From the NCBI GenBank assembly GCA_034437655.1, contig DAOTTU010000063.1:124001-188000 (forward strand): 64,000 bases of DNA, written 5' to 3'. The position numbers and the translations under genes were made by a program. Below are positions 16,898-25,693 of the stretch, in pieces. Each line of letters opens with the position of its first letter. The first letter of the stretch is position 1. This DNA is from J027 sp034437655 (lineage in GTDB: Bacteria; Chloroflexota; Anaerolineae; Aggregatilineales; J027). The notes beneath the pieces are model-generated. The model did no database searches and was not told the DNA's origin. It was given only the letters and a program-made list of their open reading frames with translations.

Positions 16898-17033
16898 GTG
16901 CTGATGCCGCCTATAGAGCCCGGGGAAGGGCATAATTAAGTGCGGTTTGGTGAAGGATGCCACAGTCGCGTGTTATGCAGTGCCCCGAGCTGCACTGACG
17001 ATCAGTACAACCCGGGACGTGCGGCATCAGCAC
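16898..17033. ncRNA. Candidate structured RNA (multi-branched, 136 nt)
   Basis: The ends form a perfect 13-bp stem (GTGCTGATGCCGC, 16898-16910, with GCGGCATCAGCAC, 17021-17033). Inside, CCCGGG (16919-16924) pairs with CCCGGG (17011-17016), then GGCAT/ATGCC and CAGTGC/GCACTG hairpins can form. This nested, multi-branch layout in a non-coding gap suggests a structured RNA. Strand is not certain: on plus there is TTGAGT (16838-16843), 16 nt, TATATT (16860-16865), a fair promoter; on minus it would be the 3' leader-out of the peptide-binding gene. No T-tract follows on either strand. I do not recognise a known class; it is not SRP RNA or tmRNA. Confidence 0.45.
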
Positions 17034-17067
17034 ATAAGAGGTACGGGTAAATCAGCTACTATAGAGC

Positions 17068-18840
17068 TTATTCACCACGTGCAGCCAGCTTAGCGGCCAT
17101 ATCGATGCTGCGGGAACCCCAGTGTGCGCCACCGAACAGACCGTCAGTGGTGAAGGGGCCAGTGTACCACGGCTTAACCAGTGTGTAGCCAGAACGCAGG
17201 TAGATCGGAGCAATGGTGTGTTCACCATCAGGGCCAAAGAAGGCTTCTTCGATTTCTGCATACAGCTCAGTACGGCGTTCGGAGTCAGATTCCTGTGCAG
17301 CTTCGTTGATTAGATCGTCAACAGCGGTGCATTCACGCAGGAAAGCGTTGTCAGAGGTGCAGCTCAGGACGTCGTTGACCCAGTTGTTAGCGTCAGCGTA
17401 GTCCGGACCCCAACCGAGTGTCCAGGCGTTCGGACGGTCCTGGGTGGGGGTGTCAGCGTCAATAACTTCCAACAGTACGGAGAACTCAAGTTGTTCAACG
17501 TTGAAGATGTTGGGGTCGCAGCCGAGGTGTTCTTCAGCGCCAGCAGCCCAGAATTCAGCCCAGTCGCCAGCACCCTGGTAGGTGACGATTTCGACGTTGG
17601 GGAAGCCTTCACAGTTCGGGAAGCCAGCTTCTTCGATCTGTTCAGCAGCATATTCAGGGTTGAAGCCAACACCAATTTCGTTGATCGGCGGTGCGTGAGC
17701 CATACCAGGCGGGGTGAAGTGGATCATCGGTACACCACGGTTCTGGTTGATCTGGCTTACGAAGGTTTCACGGTCGATGACAGCGCTGAAAGCACGGCGT
17801 GCGTTCACGTTGTCGAAGGGTGGCTTGTCGTGTGCGAAAGCAAAGTAGAACACAGCCAGGTCGAAGATCTGGAGCAGCTCGTTAGCAAATTCGGGGTCAG
17901 CCAGAATAGCTTGCAGCTCAGCACCGGGAACGCCGGAGGTGTCCAGTTCGTTCTGCTGGTACAGTGAGAAGGTTGTACCGGGGTCTTCGATCAGGGTGGT
18001 GTTGATGCGTTCAATGTTACCGTCACCGCTGTAGAGGTCCTGCGGCAGGTCGTTGTTGCGGACAAACACGCGGCGTACACCACGGGTGTTTTCCTGCACG
18101 AAGTATGGGCCATTGGTCACGATGTTGCCAGGCTGGGTCCAGTCGTCACCGAATTCTTCGATGGTTTCCTGCGGAACAGGACGGATCATCCACATCGGGG
18201 TCATGCTGAAGAAGTAGGTGGCCGGGAACTGGAGTTCAACAACCAGCGTGGTGTCGTCGGGAGCGGAAACCTGAATGGTGTCACCGAAGACGAGGTCGTC
18301 GGTTACTTCTTCAGCGTCCGTCTGGTTCACGACTTCACAACCAGCGATAACTTTAGCAGCAACGGTACCATAGTAAGCGCCCAGGCGGGGGTCGCAGGCA
18401 CGCTTCATACCGTAAACGAAGTCACCAGCAACAACCGGGCGCAGGCTGGTAGCTTCACCAGTAGCCGGGTCGTACTGCTTCCACATTACGTCGTCACGGA
18501 GGTTGAAGGTCCAGGTGGTGCCGTCAACGAGTTCGGAAGGATCGTCAAAGACGGCCAGTTCCGGAACAACTTCACCGGTGATTGGGTCGTAGTCGGTCAG
18601 ACCCAGGAACAGGTTTTCAATGGGGGTGATGGAAACAGAGTCCGAGGCAGCAGCCGGGTCGAGCGTGCTGATTTCGGAGCCGGAGGAAACATCGAGCGTA
18701 ACTTCAACATCCTGGCGATACTGAGCGGTGAACGTGAACTCAGCATCATCTGCAAATGCAAAGCTCGTTGGAACAAGTGTTACAACCATCACGACTGCAA
18801 TTGCAACCGTAACAGCGGTACGGAAAGGTAACTTAAACAT
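17068..18840 (-). CDS. Extracellular peptide/solute-binding protein of an ABC transporter (SBP_bac_5)
   Basis: 590 aa. Signal peptide (residues 1-30, FAFADD cleavage region), then an OppA/DppA-type family 5 binding fold: EISTLDPAAASDSVS, IENLFLGLTDYDPITGEVVP, TTWTFNLRDDVMWKQ, VVAGDFVYGMKRACDP, NARRAFSAVIDRETFV and the C-terminal YTLVKPWYTGP. It binds peptides or similar solutes outside the membrane. No lipobox cysteine is seen. No permease or ATPase gene is adjacent, so the transporter must be encoded elsewhere. Codon choice is more uniform than in neighbours, and a strong promoter with a long structured leader precedes it, both in keeping with high expression. Confidence 0.92.
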   Translation of the reverse strand: MFKLPFRTAVTVAIAVVMVVTLVPTSFAFADDAEFTFTAQYRQDVEVTLDVSSGSEISTLDPAAASDSVSITPIENLFLGLTDYDPITGEVVPELAVFDDPSELVDGTTWTFNLRDDVMWKQYDPATGEATSLRPVVAGDFVYGMKRACDPRLGAYYGTVAAKVIAGCEVVNQTDAEEVTDDLVFGDTIQVSAPDDTTLVVELQFPATYFFSMTPMWMIRPVPQETIEEFGDDWTQPGNIVTNGPYFVQENTRGVRRVFVRNNDLPQDLYSGDGNIERINTTLIEDPGTTFSLYQQNELDTSGVPGAELQAILADPEFANELLQIFDLAVFYFAFAHDKPPFDNVNARRAFSAVIDRETFVSQINQNRGVPMIHFTPPGMAHAPPINEIGVGFNPEYAAEQIEEAGFPNCEGFPNVEIVTYQGAGDWAEFWAAGAEEHLGCDPNIFNVEQLEFSVLLEVIDADTPTQDRPNAWTLGWGPDYADANNWVNDVLSCTSDNAFLRECTAVDDLINEAAQESDSERRTELYAEIEEAFFGPDGEHTIAPIYLRSGYTLVKPWYTGPFTTDGLFGGAHWGSRSIDMAAKLAARGE

Positions 18841-18960
18841 AGGTGTTAGCTTCTCCTGGAGAATCTAATCTGTTGTTCAGAAATTCAAAAGTACTGACCA
18901 TTGCCTCAGTTAGCATGGGGCATACCGCGCTAATGCGGCAAATGCCTTCACCAATTCCCT

Positions 18961-18999
18961 AACGTGATGGTGCAAGGGTTAAAAGACCCAAATCACGTT
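18961..18999 (-). promoter_or_regulatory. Stem-loop in the leader of the peptide-binding gene
   Basis: AACGTGAT (18961-18968) pairs perfectly with ATCACGTT (18992-18999) with an inner GGGT/ACCC stem. A second hairpin (CCGC...GCGG inside GCAT...ATGC) lies at about 18918-18945. Together they occupy most of a leader of about 170 nt. The rest of the 18841-19233 gap shows only the promoter and nothing else I can name. Confidence 0.45.
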
Positions 19000-19020
19000 A
19001 ATCAAAATTTACACCCCGAC

Positions 19021-19048
19021 ATTATAACTTAACCTCCTTCGAATGCAA
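19021..19048 (-). promoter_or_regulatory. Predicted promoter of the peptide-binding protein gene
   Basis: On the minus strand TTGCAT (19043-19048), 16-nt spacer, perfect TATAAT (19021-19026). Transcription would begin near 19014. Confidence 0.65.
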
Positions 19049-19233
19049 AATGATTGCATCTGTCACCTGCAAACTCATGCAATTCTCACTTGGCTAGGTC
19101 ATAACATGTTTACCGGGTTCTGTAAGCAATACAGCGCTAGTATGATTGTGGTTCAAAGACATTAAAGGATTTCCTTTCAAGTGCTGATCTGTTACACCAG
19201 CACAGACAATTCATCATAAAGCGAGTAACAACA

Positions 19234-20442
19234 ATGACCGAAACAGACTTTCAAACGATGCTGGCCAGCGCCATACAAGATGCAGATACATTTGTGAGCG
19301 CTACATTCTCTGGCCGCCAACGCAACACAAGGCCAGAATGGGAAAAAATCTCGCTCCGCCCGGTTGAACTCAAAGGCCAGCGCCATCTACAAGTTCTGTT
19401 CTGGGATGGCCGGCAGACATTTACCAGGAATTTTAACCAGCACGACGCCCCGGACATTCTTCATGAGTTGCTTGCAGCCCCGCACAATAATTTCTTCGTG
19501 CGTACCACGAGCGAAGATATTCAAGTCCGCATCAGCAAAAAGGGAAAAGTGCGTGTGCATCGCGCTGCGAACGTCGTGCTGCAACCGGACCTTTCCCATA
19601 ATCGCATCAAATCATTGCTACTGCCCGAAGATCGGCCAGATGCGTTTTTGCAAGCCAGCGGCATTATGAGCGCAGATGGTACCGTTAAAGCCAGCAAACG
19701 CGCTAAATTTGTACAGATTAATCGTTTTCTAGATCTGGTGACAGAAACCGTCAATTTCGATGCATTTGACCACACGCCGTTGCAGCTTCTGGATTGTGGG
19801 TGCGGTAGTGCTTATTTGACCTTTGCGGTGCATCACTACATTAATGATGTTTTGAACATTCCAGCAGAAACCGTCGGTGTAGATGTCAATGTGGCATTAT
19901 TGCAACGCCATGCTGAAATCAGTGACGCAATGGGGTGGGAGAATATCAATTTCGAGAGTAGCAGTATCATCGACTATCAGCCGGGGGTGCAACCAGATAT
20001 CGTGCTTGCGCTCCATGCCTGCGACACCGCCACTGACGAGGCACTTGCTGTTGGAATCATGGCGGAAAGCCCGTATATTTTTAGTGTGCCGTGTTGCCAT
20101 CACCATCTGCAAGTACAGCTACAGCAAGACACACCGTCTGTTCTTGATCCGGTCATGCGCCACAACATTTTGCGCGAACGGATGGGGGATATATTGACCG
20201 ATACGTTCCGCGCATTGATTTTGCGTATTATGGGGTATAACGCGCAGGTGGTTGAGTTCGTTTCGCCCGAACACACCGCTAAAAATTTGATGATTCGTGC
20301 GCAAAAGACCACCAGCCCCGGCGACCCGCGCTACGTGGCGGAGTATCTGCGGTTATGCGAGCTATGGCAGGTTGAACCTTATCTGGCGACACTGTTAGGA
20401 GAGCGCTTCGCGGTATTGCTGGAACAAAGCCCCGCACAGTAG
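19234..20442 (+). CDS. SAM-dependent methyltransferase (Methyltransf_32-like)
   Basis: 402 aa. The SAM loop LLDCGCGSAYLTFAVHHY is followed by VGVDVNVALLQRH, then PDIVLALHACDTATDEAL and the distinctive VPCCHHHLQ. This HACD...PCCH pattern belongs to the Methyltransf_32 group, whose eukaryotic members are RRNAD1/GSTCD-like; the substrate is unknown, RNA being one possibility. The N-terminal 160 residues, with LKGQRHLQVLFWDGRQTFTR and a VHRAANVVLQPDLSHNR stretch, are part of the same bacterial family as far as I can tell. Ends exactly against the convergent membrane gene, without a visible terminator. Confidence 0.75.
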   Translation: MTETDFQTMLASAIQDADTFVSATFSGRQRNTRPEWEKISLRPVELKGQRHLQVLFWDGRQTFTRNFNQHDAPDILHELLAAPHNNFFVRTTSEDIQVRISKKGKVRVHRAANVVLQPDLSHNRIKSLLLPEDRPDAFLQASGIMSADGTVKASKRAKFVQINRFLDLVTETVNFDAFDHTPLQLLDCGCGSAYLTFAVHHYINDVLNIPAETVGVDVNVALLQRHAEISDAMGWENINFESSSIIDYQPGVQPDIVLALHACDTATDEALAVGIMAESPYIFSVPCCHHHLQVQLQQDTPSVLDPVMRHNILRERMGDILTDTFRALILRIMGYNAQVVEFVSPEHTAKNLMIRAQKTTSPGDPRYVAEYLRLCELWQVEPYLATLLGERFAVLLEQSPAQ

Positions 20443-21540
20443 CTATTCTTGACCGAGGGAGAGTGCTTCGGCTTGCTGTGGCTGGCGGCTTGTGCTTACA
20501 TTCAGGATTAATCGCAACACCAATGCAGTTAACCCGGCGATTGTTGGTGGTAAGAACCAGAACAGCGCAAATGTTTCCGGATCGGGGGCGCGCAACGTTC
20601 CCAGTTCGTCAGTATAAATGTCTTCATAGTTGATATTCGGTGTTGTATCCGGCTCAATCACATCAAGCAAGAGGAACATCAATAGCATCGAAACACCCAG
20701 CCCCAACATGGCACTGAGCGTGCTCTGCCACACGGACGGAATCAGTCGCTTGACGCCGATGAGGACACCCACCACAAAAGCGAGCCCAGCATAATACAAA
20801 ATATCAGTCAGACGGTCGAGGTGTAGGAATACAATCGGTGGTGTCGGTTCTTGCTCGTTAAAGGGGCGCTGGTCGTTGTATTGATCGATGATGACTTGAT
20901 AATCGTTCGTGATTTGCTGCACGTCATCAAGATCACGATAGTTAAGCATACTCACGGCCAAAAGCATCACGGAAACTGGCAGCAGCGCCGCAAAAATGGT
21001 CGCAATCGGATCAACACCAATTTGTGGCGAAAGCCGCAGCGCTGCGAACTCGCCCGCCATCAAATTACCTGTATATGCAGCCAGCCCGGCGACAACTGGA
21101 CCCAGCACAAGGCACAATACAGCAAATACATAGTACACTGGCAGCGGTTCAAACGACACAAGGCTACGTAAAACGTCGAAGCTGTTGGTAGGGGTTCCGG
21201 GAAAAATGCCAATGAAAGCAATATGTAGACATGCGGCGATTAAATAACCGACAACACTGCTGCCGATGAGGTCGCGCCGTTCAACACCCCATTGCAGCCC
21301 AACAATAAACCCCGACACATAGGCAACTAACCACATGACGACCACCAGCCAGACTGCGTCCTGCGTGCTTGTTGGCAGGACAATCTGCCCATCTTCACTG
21401 ATGACCTCGCGGAGTATAAGGCCATTAAGCAGGACAAAAAGCCCGAGATTTAACCACGTGGTGAACAAAACCGCCCAACCCTTGAGTTGGATTGGACGTG
21501 GGTGGCTGTTGTCATGAAGCTGTGCGTCAGTTGATGTCAT
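20443..21540 (-). CDS. Polytopic membrane protein of unknown function
   Basis: 365 aa with about eight hydrophobic segments (around residues 22-45, 63-85, 92-115, 135-160, 185-205, 245-265, 275-300 and 330-350). A loop of about 55 residues with polar, acidic character precedes the fifth to sixth helices, and the tail is polar. No motif of a known transporter or enzyme is visible. It is the last gene after RR, HK and RR genes on the same strand (22-nt gap), so it may be a target or sensor partner of that pathway; that is inference. Confidence 0.6.
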   Translation of the reverse strand: MTSTDAQLHDNSHPRPIQLKGWAVLFTTWLNLGLFVLLNGLILREVISEDGQIVLPTSTQDAVWLVVVMWLVAYVSGFIVGLQWGVERRDLIGSSVVGYLIAACLHIAFIGIFPGTPTNSFDVLRSLVSFEPLPVYYVFAVLCLVLGPVVAGLAAYTGNLMAGEFAALRLSPQIGVDPIATIFAALLPVSVMLLAVSMLNYRDLDDVQQITNDYQVIIDQYNDQRPFNEQEPTPPIVFLHLDRLTDILYYAGLAFVVGVLIGVKRLIPSVWQSTLSAMLGLGVSMLLMFLLLDVIEPDTTPNINYEDIYTDELGTLRAPDPETFALFWFLPPTIAGLTALVLRLILNVSTSRQPQQAEALSLGQE

Positions 21541-21561
21541 GGGAATAGGTGTGTTACAACT

Positions 21562-22134
21562 CTATTTTTTGGGCGGGGTGGTAGGTTGTTCGCCAGCCGA
21601 GGATGACGCCGTGTCTGATGGTTCTGATTTTGAAGATTGTTCAGTTTTTTCAGAGGTATCAGCGGTGCTGTTGGTTTTGGTGTCGGTATCGGTGGGGCTT
21701 GCGTTGCCGTTTTCGTTGGATTTGCGCAACTTGCGACGATTATCGACAACTTCGTCCAGAATAGCACGGAGTTCGGGCATCGCAGGGAGCGGTTTATACA
21801 TCAAACGGTCAGCGCCTGCTTGCTCAATCACGCCACGTTCTTCTTCAGAAGAAAGCCGATAGGCGGTAATAAGCACAATAGCAACGTGTTGTAGCTTGGC
21901 GCTCTTGCGGATGCGGTTGCCAACTTCAGGGCCGCTGGCTTCTGGCAAGCGAATATCGAGAATTGCGAGTTCAGGCATATCGCCATGCACCCGGCCTTCG
22001 TCTACCGCGTCAATCCAGGAGATTGCTTCACCACCATCAACGAAGGCGACCCCTTCAATGCCCCATAGTTCAAACATGGCGAGCAATACATCATAAATAT
22101 CAGGTTCGTCTTCTACCACCATCCAGGTCGGCAA
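21562..22134 (-). CDS. Response regulator with disordered C-terminal tail
   Basis: 190 aa. Receiver domain over residues 1-130: MVVEDEPD acidic pocket, AILDIRLPEASG phosphoacceptor, VLITAY, and MYKPLP for the conserved lysine. The last 55 residues are low complexity, rich in T, S, E and K, ending in TPPKK. Start is TTG, 6 nt after GGAGAG, giving M-P-T-W-M. No DNA-binding domain, so it is a single-domain regulator of the CheY/Spo0F sort. Similar to the receiver protein at 23520-23942, two genes upstream. Confidence 0.85.
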   Translation of the reverse strand: MPTWMVVEDEPDIYDVLLAMFELWGIEGVAFVDGGEAISWIDAVDEGRVHGDMPELAILDIRLPEASGPEVGNRIRKSAKLQHVAIVLITAYRLSSEEERGVIEQAGADRLMYKPLPAMPELRAILDEVVDNRRKLRKSNENGNASPTDTDTKTNSTADTSEKTEQSSKSEPSDTASSSAGEQPTTPPKK

Positions 22135-22199
22135 CGCTATCTCTCCGTTTCATGCTTTGATCGCAAGTGTCTTTGTTGTATGATATTTTGCTGCTAAAT

Positions 22200-23480
22200 T
22201 CAAGGCAAGTCTGAAATTGGCAGGGAAATGGTAAAGGTGCTGCCTTCATGGACGGCACTTGCAACCTCAATCTGGCCACCATGTGCTTCAACGACAGCGC
22301 GTGCAATGTATAACCCCTGCCCCAGCCCGCGTGGGTCAATGACTTTACCCTCACGGCCACGGGCTTCGCCACGTGTATGCCGCTGGAAAATATAGGGTAG
22401 GTCTTTTTCGCTGATGCCGACGCCTGAATCAATCACTTTTAACAGGACATCGTTATTACGCCTGCGCCCGACTTGCACAACAATATCACCCTCTGGCTCT
22501 GTATACTGAATAGCATTGCGCAGTAAATGCCCCAATGCCCATTGCAAACGCCGCTCGTCGCCGTGAATGTTAAGGTTCTCGGTGCGTACAACCATAACCG
22601 TAATCCGTAGCCTGGCTTTTTGTAGACGCGGTTCCATGCCTTTGACAACAGCAAAAACCTCTTCGTCCAGCCGGAGGGGGTCCATGCGCACTTCAAAAGT
22701 ATCGGCTTCAATTTCGGAAAGGTCGAGCAATTCAACGATCATGGTGTCTAGAATGGCGACATTGCGACCAATGGCTTCCAGAAAGCGGCGGTTTGGCGGG
22801 CGACCTTCTGGCATACTCAGCAATACATCGCTCATGCCCTTAATTGATGTGAGCGGGGTGCGCAACTCATGCGTCATCGCTGTAATGAATGAGGTCTTGA
22901 GGCGGTCTGACAGTGCGGAAGGTGGCATTTGCAGGTTGCTCAAGATCATCACAGTGCCCAACACATTGCCCCGATTCGAAAACACTCGTGCCAACCGAAC
23001 CCCTACTGTGCCACTTTCTAACTCGACACTCTGCGATTCGCCAAGCGGTTCAACGCCACTGGTTTCAGGCTGGATAGCAGCGGTGTTGTATTCACGGAAC
23101 ATTGACCCAAGCTGGCTTTCCCAGAAGGAATTGATGCTACCAAGCAGGTTCTTGGCGGCCTCATTCATCAGCACAATACGCCCCTGATTATCTTGCATAA
23201 TCACGCCTTCTTGAATCATGCCTACAACATTTGTCAGGCGGGCAAGTTCCTGGCTCTGGATGCGCGTGCGATGTTGCAAGGCGCGGGCGTGGCTTTGGGC
23301 GCGGCGTAACGCTTCTGTATCCACAAGTGTTTTACGACGACGGCTCAGGCTCCCGTAAATCCGTTTAAAGAGGGTATCAGTGGCTGTGCCCAATTCATTG
23401 ACAACGCGCAGGAAGCCACGAAATTGTTGCGTGTTGTCACCAGCGGAAGATGAAGGTGGCGGGGTTGGGGTATCAGTCAT
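22200..23480 (-). CDS. Cytoplasmic PAS sensor histidine kinase
   Basis: 426 aa, no membrane helix. N-terminal disordered stretch, coiled helix (residues 55-80), PAS domain (about 83-185, VVGMIQEGVIMQDNQGRIVL), HisKA with phosphoacceptor H204 in THELRTPLTSIKG, and HATPase_c with N box (HLLRNAIQYTE), G1 (VIDSGVGI), F and G2 (GLGQGLYIARAVV) boxes. It sits between two single-domain receiver genes, a likely phosphorelay. Confidence 0.9.
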   Translation of the reverse strand: MTDTPTPPPSSSAGDNTQQFRGFLRVVNELGTATDTLFKRIYGSLSRRRKTLVDTEALRRAQSHARALQHRTRIQSQELARLTNVVGMIQEGVIMQDNQGRIVLMNEAAKNLLGSINSFWESQLGSMFREYNTAAIQPETSGVEPLGESQSVELESGTVGVRLARVFSNRGNVLGTVMILSNLQMPPSALSDRLKTSFITAMTHELRTPLTSIKGMSDVLLSMPEGRPPNRRFLEAIGRNVAILDTMIVELLDLSEIEADTFEVRMDPLRLDEEVFAVVKGMEPRLQKARLRITVMVVRTENLNIHGDERRLQWALGHLLRNAIQYTEPEGDIVVQVGRRRNNDVLLKVIDSGVGISEKDLPYIFQRHTRGEARGREGKVIDPRGLGQGLYIARAVVEAHGGQIEVASAVHEGSTFTISLPISDLP

Positions 23481-23519
23481 GCGGTGACGCTTCCGAGCCT
23501 GGCATGGACACAGGCAGGT

Positions 23520-23942
23520 TTATGAGGGCGGCTGGTAGGTACCATTGACGACATCCATGATCATTTGATTGAACTTGTCAAAGTCGGGCAAAGGCTTAAA
23601 TATGATACGGTTGACGCCATCGTTGGTGCGGAAGGCGTTTTGCTCACTTTCGGACAATTGAAAGGCGGTCATTAAGATAATCGGAATGGCTTTGAACTCA
23701 TCGTGCGTTGATTCGCGAACACGGTGCGCAACTTCATTGCCATTCGGCCCGGGCATTCTAATATCACTGAGCAACAATTGCGGGATTTCGCCTGTGTAGG
23801 TACCGTCATTAATTTCTTCGATAAACTTAACCGCATCATTCCCATTGGAAAACTCAATGACGCTATAACCCCACACCTGGAACATAACTTTTACAATATT
23901 GCGAATATCTTCTTCGTCTTCGACAAGCATCCACGATACCAC
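23520..23942 (-). CDS. Single-domain response regulator
   Basis: 140 aa receiver protein. MLVEDEED acidic pocket, LLLSDIRMPGPNG phosphoacceptor, ILMTAF and IFKPLPDF lysine motif. The start is GTG at 23942, 7 nt after AAGGAGA; the frame is open to 24035 but that stretch contains the promoter. First gene of the minus-strand RR-HK-RR-membrane protein run. Confidence 0.88.
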   Translation of the reverse strand: MVSWMLVEDEEDIRNIVKVMFQVWGYSVIEFSNGNDAVKFIEEINDGTYTGEIPQLLLSDIRMPGPNGNEVAHRVRESTHDEFKAIPIILMTAFQLSESEQNAFRTNDGVNRIIFKPLPDFDKFNQMIMDVVNGTYQPPS

Positions 23943-24033
23943 GTGCGTGTCTCCTTCTGCCTTTACCGGATAAGCACAATTCGGTTTGGCCGCTTTGACT
24001 GCTACACGACTGTGATAGTAGCAATCTATCGCC

Positions 24034-24042
24034 ATTATATCA
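24034..24042 (-). promoter_or_regulatory. Extended -10 promoter of the RR-HK-RR operon
   Basis: TGATATAAT on the minus strand, identical to the element before mreC. Leader of about 85 nt to the GTG at 23942. Confidence 0.55.
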
Positions 24043-24231
24043 AATACTTCGGCATGACCTCGTAGTTGATAGCAAGGGATTTGCGTTGCTAATCAGCGTA
24101 TTAGGTTCGCACTGCTGCGACGATTGGTAACGCCTGAGCGTTTTTTGCACATAGCTTGGGGGTCACTGCCTGCGCTATACTGATGACGTTTTTGCCAGAT
24201 TACACACGACAATCAGGGATATTCCAAGGCT

Positions 24232-24738
24232 ATGTCAGTAGATCAAGAACAGCTTCGCACCGCGATGCGCAACTGGGTGAGTGGGGTAACAGTGGTTACA
24301 GCCGTCGATGAAGACGCGACCCCGGTGGGGATCACGGCCAGTTCGTTTACATCCGTTTCATTAGACCCGCCGCTTGTACTAATTTGCTTATTTAAAGAGA
24401 CTGACGCAGCCCGGGCTGTGCTGGTAACGGGTGGTTTCACGGCGAATATTTTGGCGGATGACCAGGCCGCACTTTCGACACGCTTCGCTGGATTTGACCC
24501 GGATTTCCCCAAAGATGCTGACCGTTTTGCCGACTTAAAGACCCAGACGTTGGTCACGGGTGCCCCCTTACTAGAGGACGCGCTCTCCGGTTTCGATTGT
24601 CAGGTGACTTCAACGCATGATGGCGGAACACACTATGTGTTTATCGCAGAAGTGGTTGGGGTGCTACAACAACAAGACGCCGGTGCGCCGCTTGTGTACT
24701 ATAATCGCAAATATCATGACCTGACAGCGCAGGATTAA
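24232..24738 (+). CDS. Flavin reductase family protein (FMN-binding split barrel)
   Basis: 168 aa. The family pattern is clear: RTAMRNWVSGVTVVTA, GITASSFTSVSLDPPLVLIC, FTANILADDQAALSTRFAG and a late HYVFIAEVVGV. Such proteins reduce free FMN/FAD with NAD(P)H, usually to feed a monooxygenase; no monooxygenase gene is nearby. Divergent from the RR operon. The gap 24043-24231 has a small AACGC/GCGTT hairpin followed by six T at 24129-24146 but no clear promoter for this gene. Confidence 0.88.
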   Translation: MSVDQEQLRTAMRNWVSGVTVVTAVDEDATPVGITASSFTSVSLDPPLVLICLFKETDAARAVLVTGGFTANILADDQAALSTRFAGFDPDFPKDADRFADLKTQTLVTGAPLLEDALSGFDCQVTSTHDGGTHYVFIAEVVGVLQQQDAGAPLVYYNRKYHDLTAQD

Positions 24739-24831
24739 AATTTGGGAACTACACCCTGCTACACAGTGTCTATCCCCTACAGAAGATCACCTGTCAATCA
24801 TTAACGACAAATACCAGAAACGATCAACCCG

Positions 24832-25674
24832 ATGCATAATACGTTGCATATTCTCTCGAAACTTAGCCTGCTGATGTTGCTGGCCTTCGGACTTGTTGCC
24901 TGCGACACCGACGACAACCCACCACCAACTGAATTGGTAATTGTGACCCCACAACCCACACAACCGATTGATGAGGAGCAAGCCAATCTACGCGCCACCA
25001 TCGTTGCGCTAGAAGCAACCAATGCCGGGTTATTGCAAACGCTCACAGCCCAAACAACTGCCACGGGTACCAGTGCTGACTCACAGCAAAGCCGTACCCC
25101 TTCAGAAACCCCGCAACCGCCACCAACACTGACCCCGCTACCGACTGAAACGCCACAACCAAGCATTTTCCCGACGAAGCGCGTCGAAGTGACGAGTGTG
25201 GTAGAGCAAGTTTTTGAAGGAGGACGCATGATCTGGTTTCGGGACACACGCCAGATCGCTGTTCTGGTGGGTGACGAAGTTGACCCTCAGCAAGGCGATT
25301 GGCTTTGCTTTGAAGATGCCTTCACCGAAGAAGAACCCGAATTTCTGCCCACTTTTCAACCGCCGCCAGATGCTACCACAACATCTGACCGCGAAGACCC
25401 ACGCATTCAGCAACCAATCCGAGGCTTTGGCAAAATTTGGCGCGAAAACCCGGAATTGCGTGAACGACTGGGCTGGGCATTGACGTCTGAAATTGAACAC
25501 AGTCCTGTGCGTGAATATGTCGCGGGTGGTGTGGTTGAAAACAACGACTATATCCCCGGGCCGGGTGAGTACCGTCTGGGCACATTCTTTGAGAATGCGA
25601 CACTTGTGCTCTTTGAAGATTCTCTTGGGTTAGACTGCCCGAACGGTACCTGGCGGTTACGGCGGCCGCAATAG
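24832..25674 (+). CDS. Lipoprotein with coiled and P/T-rich linker and LGFP-like C-terminal region
   Basis: 280 aa. Signal peptide with lipobox LVAC (cysteine at about residue 24). Then PQPTQP linker, a short coiled coil (EEQANLRATIVALEATNAGL), a T/P-rich spacer, and a C-terminal globular part that includes RGFGKIWRENPELRERLGWA, a motif I associate with many Chloroflexota surface proteins and that resembles LGFP repeats. Likely wall-associated; no enzymatic motif. Confidence 0.7.
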   Translation: MHNTLHILSKLSLLMLLAFGLVACDTDDNPPPTELVIVTPQPTQPIDEEQANLRATIVALEATNAGLLQTLTAQTTATGTSADSQQSRTPSETPQPPPTLTPLPTETPQPSIFPTKRVEVTSVVEQVFEGGRMIWFRDTRQIAVLVGDEVDPQQGDWLCFEDAFTEEEPEFLPTFQPPPDATTTSDREDPRIQQPIRGFGKIWRENPELRERLGWALTSEIEHSPVREYVAGGVVENNDYIPGPGEYRLGTFFENATLVLFEDSLGLDCPNGTWRLRRPQ

Positions 25675-25693
25675 CGGCGATGTGGTAATGACA

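Noticed and set aside
16898..17033. Miniature inverted-repeat transposon
   Set aside because: The 13-bp ends are inverted as in a MITE, but the flanks show no target duplication, and further internal helices nest inside the closing stem, fitting an RNA better.
24129..24146. Terminator hairpin AACGC/GCGTT with six T
   Set aside because: Only 5 bp and located between divergent genes, where no transcript is expected to end; kept as a note only.
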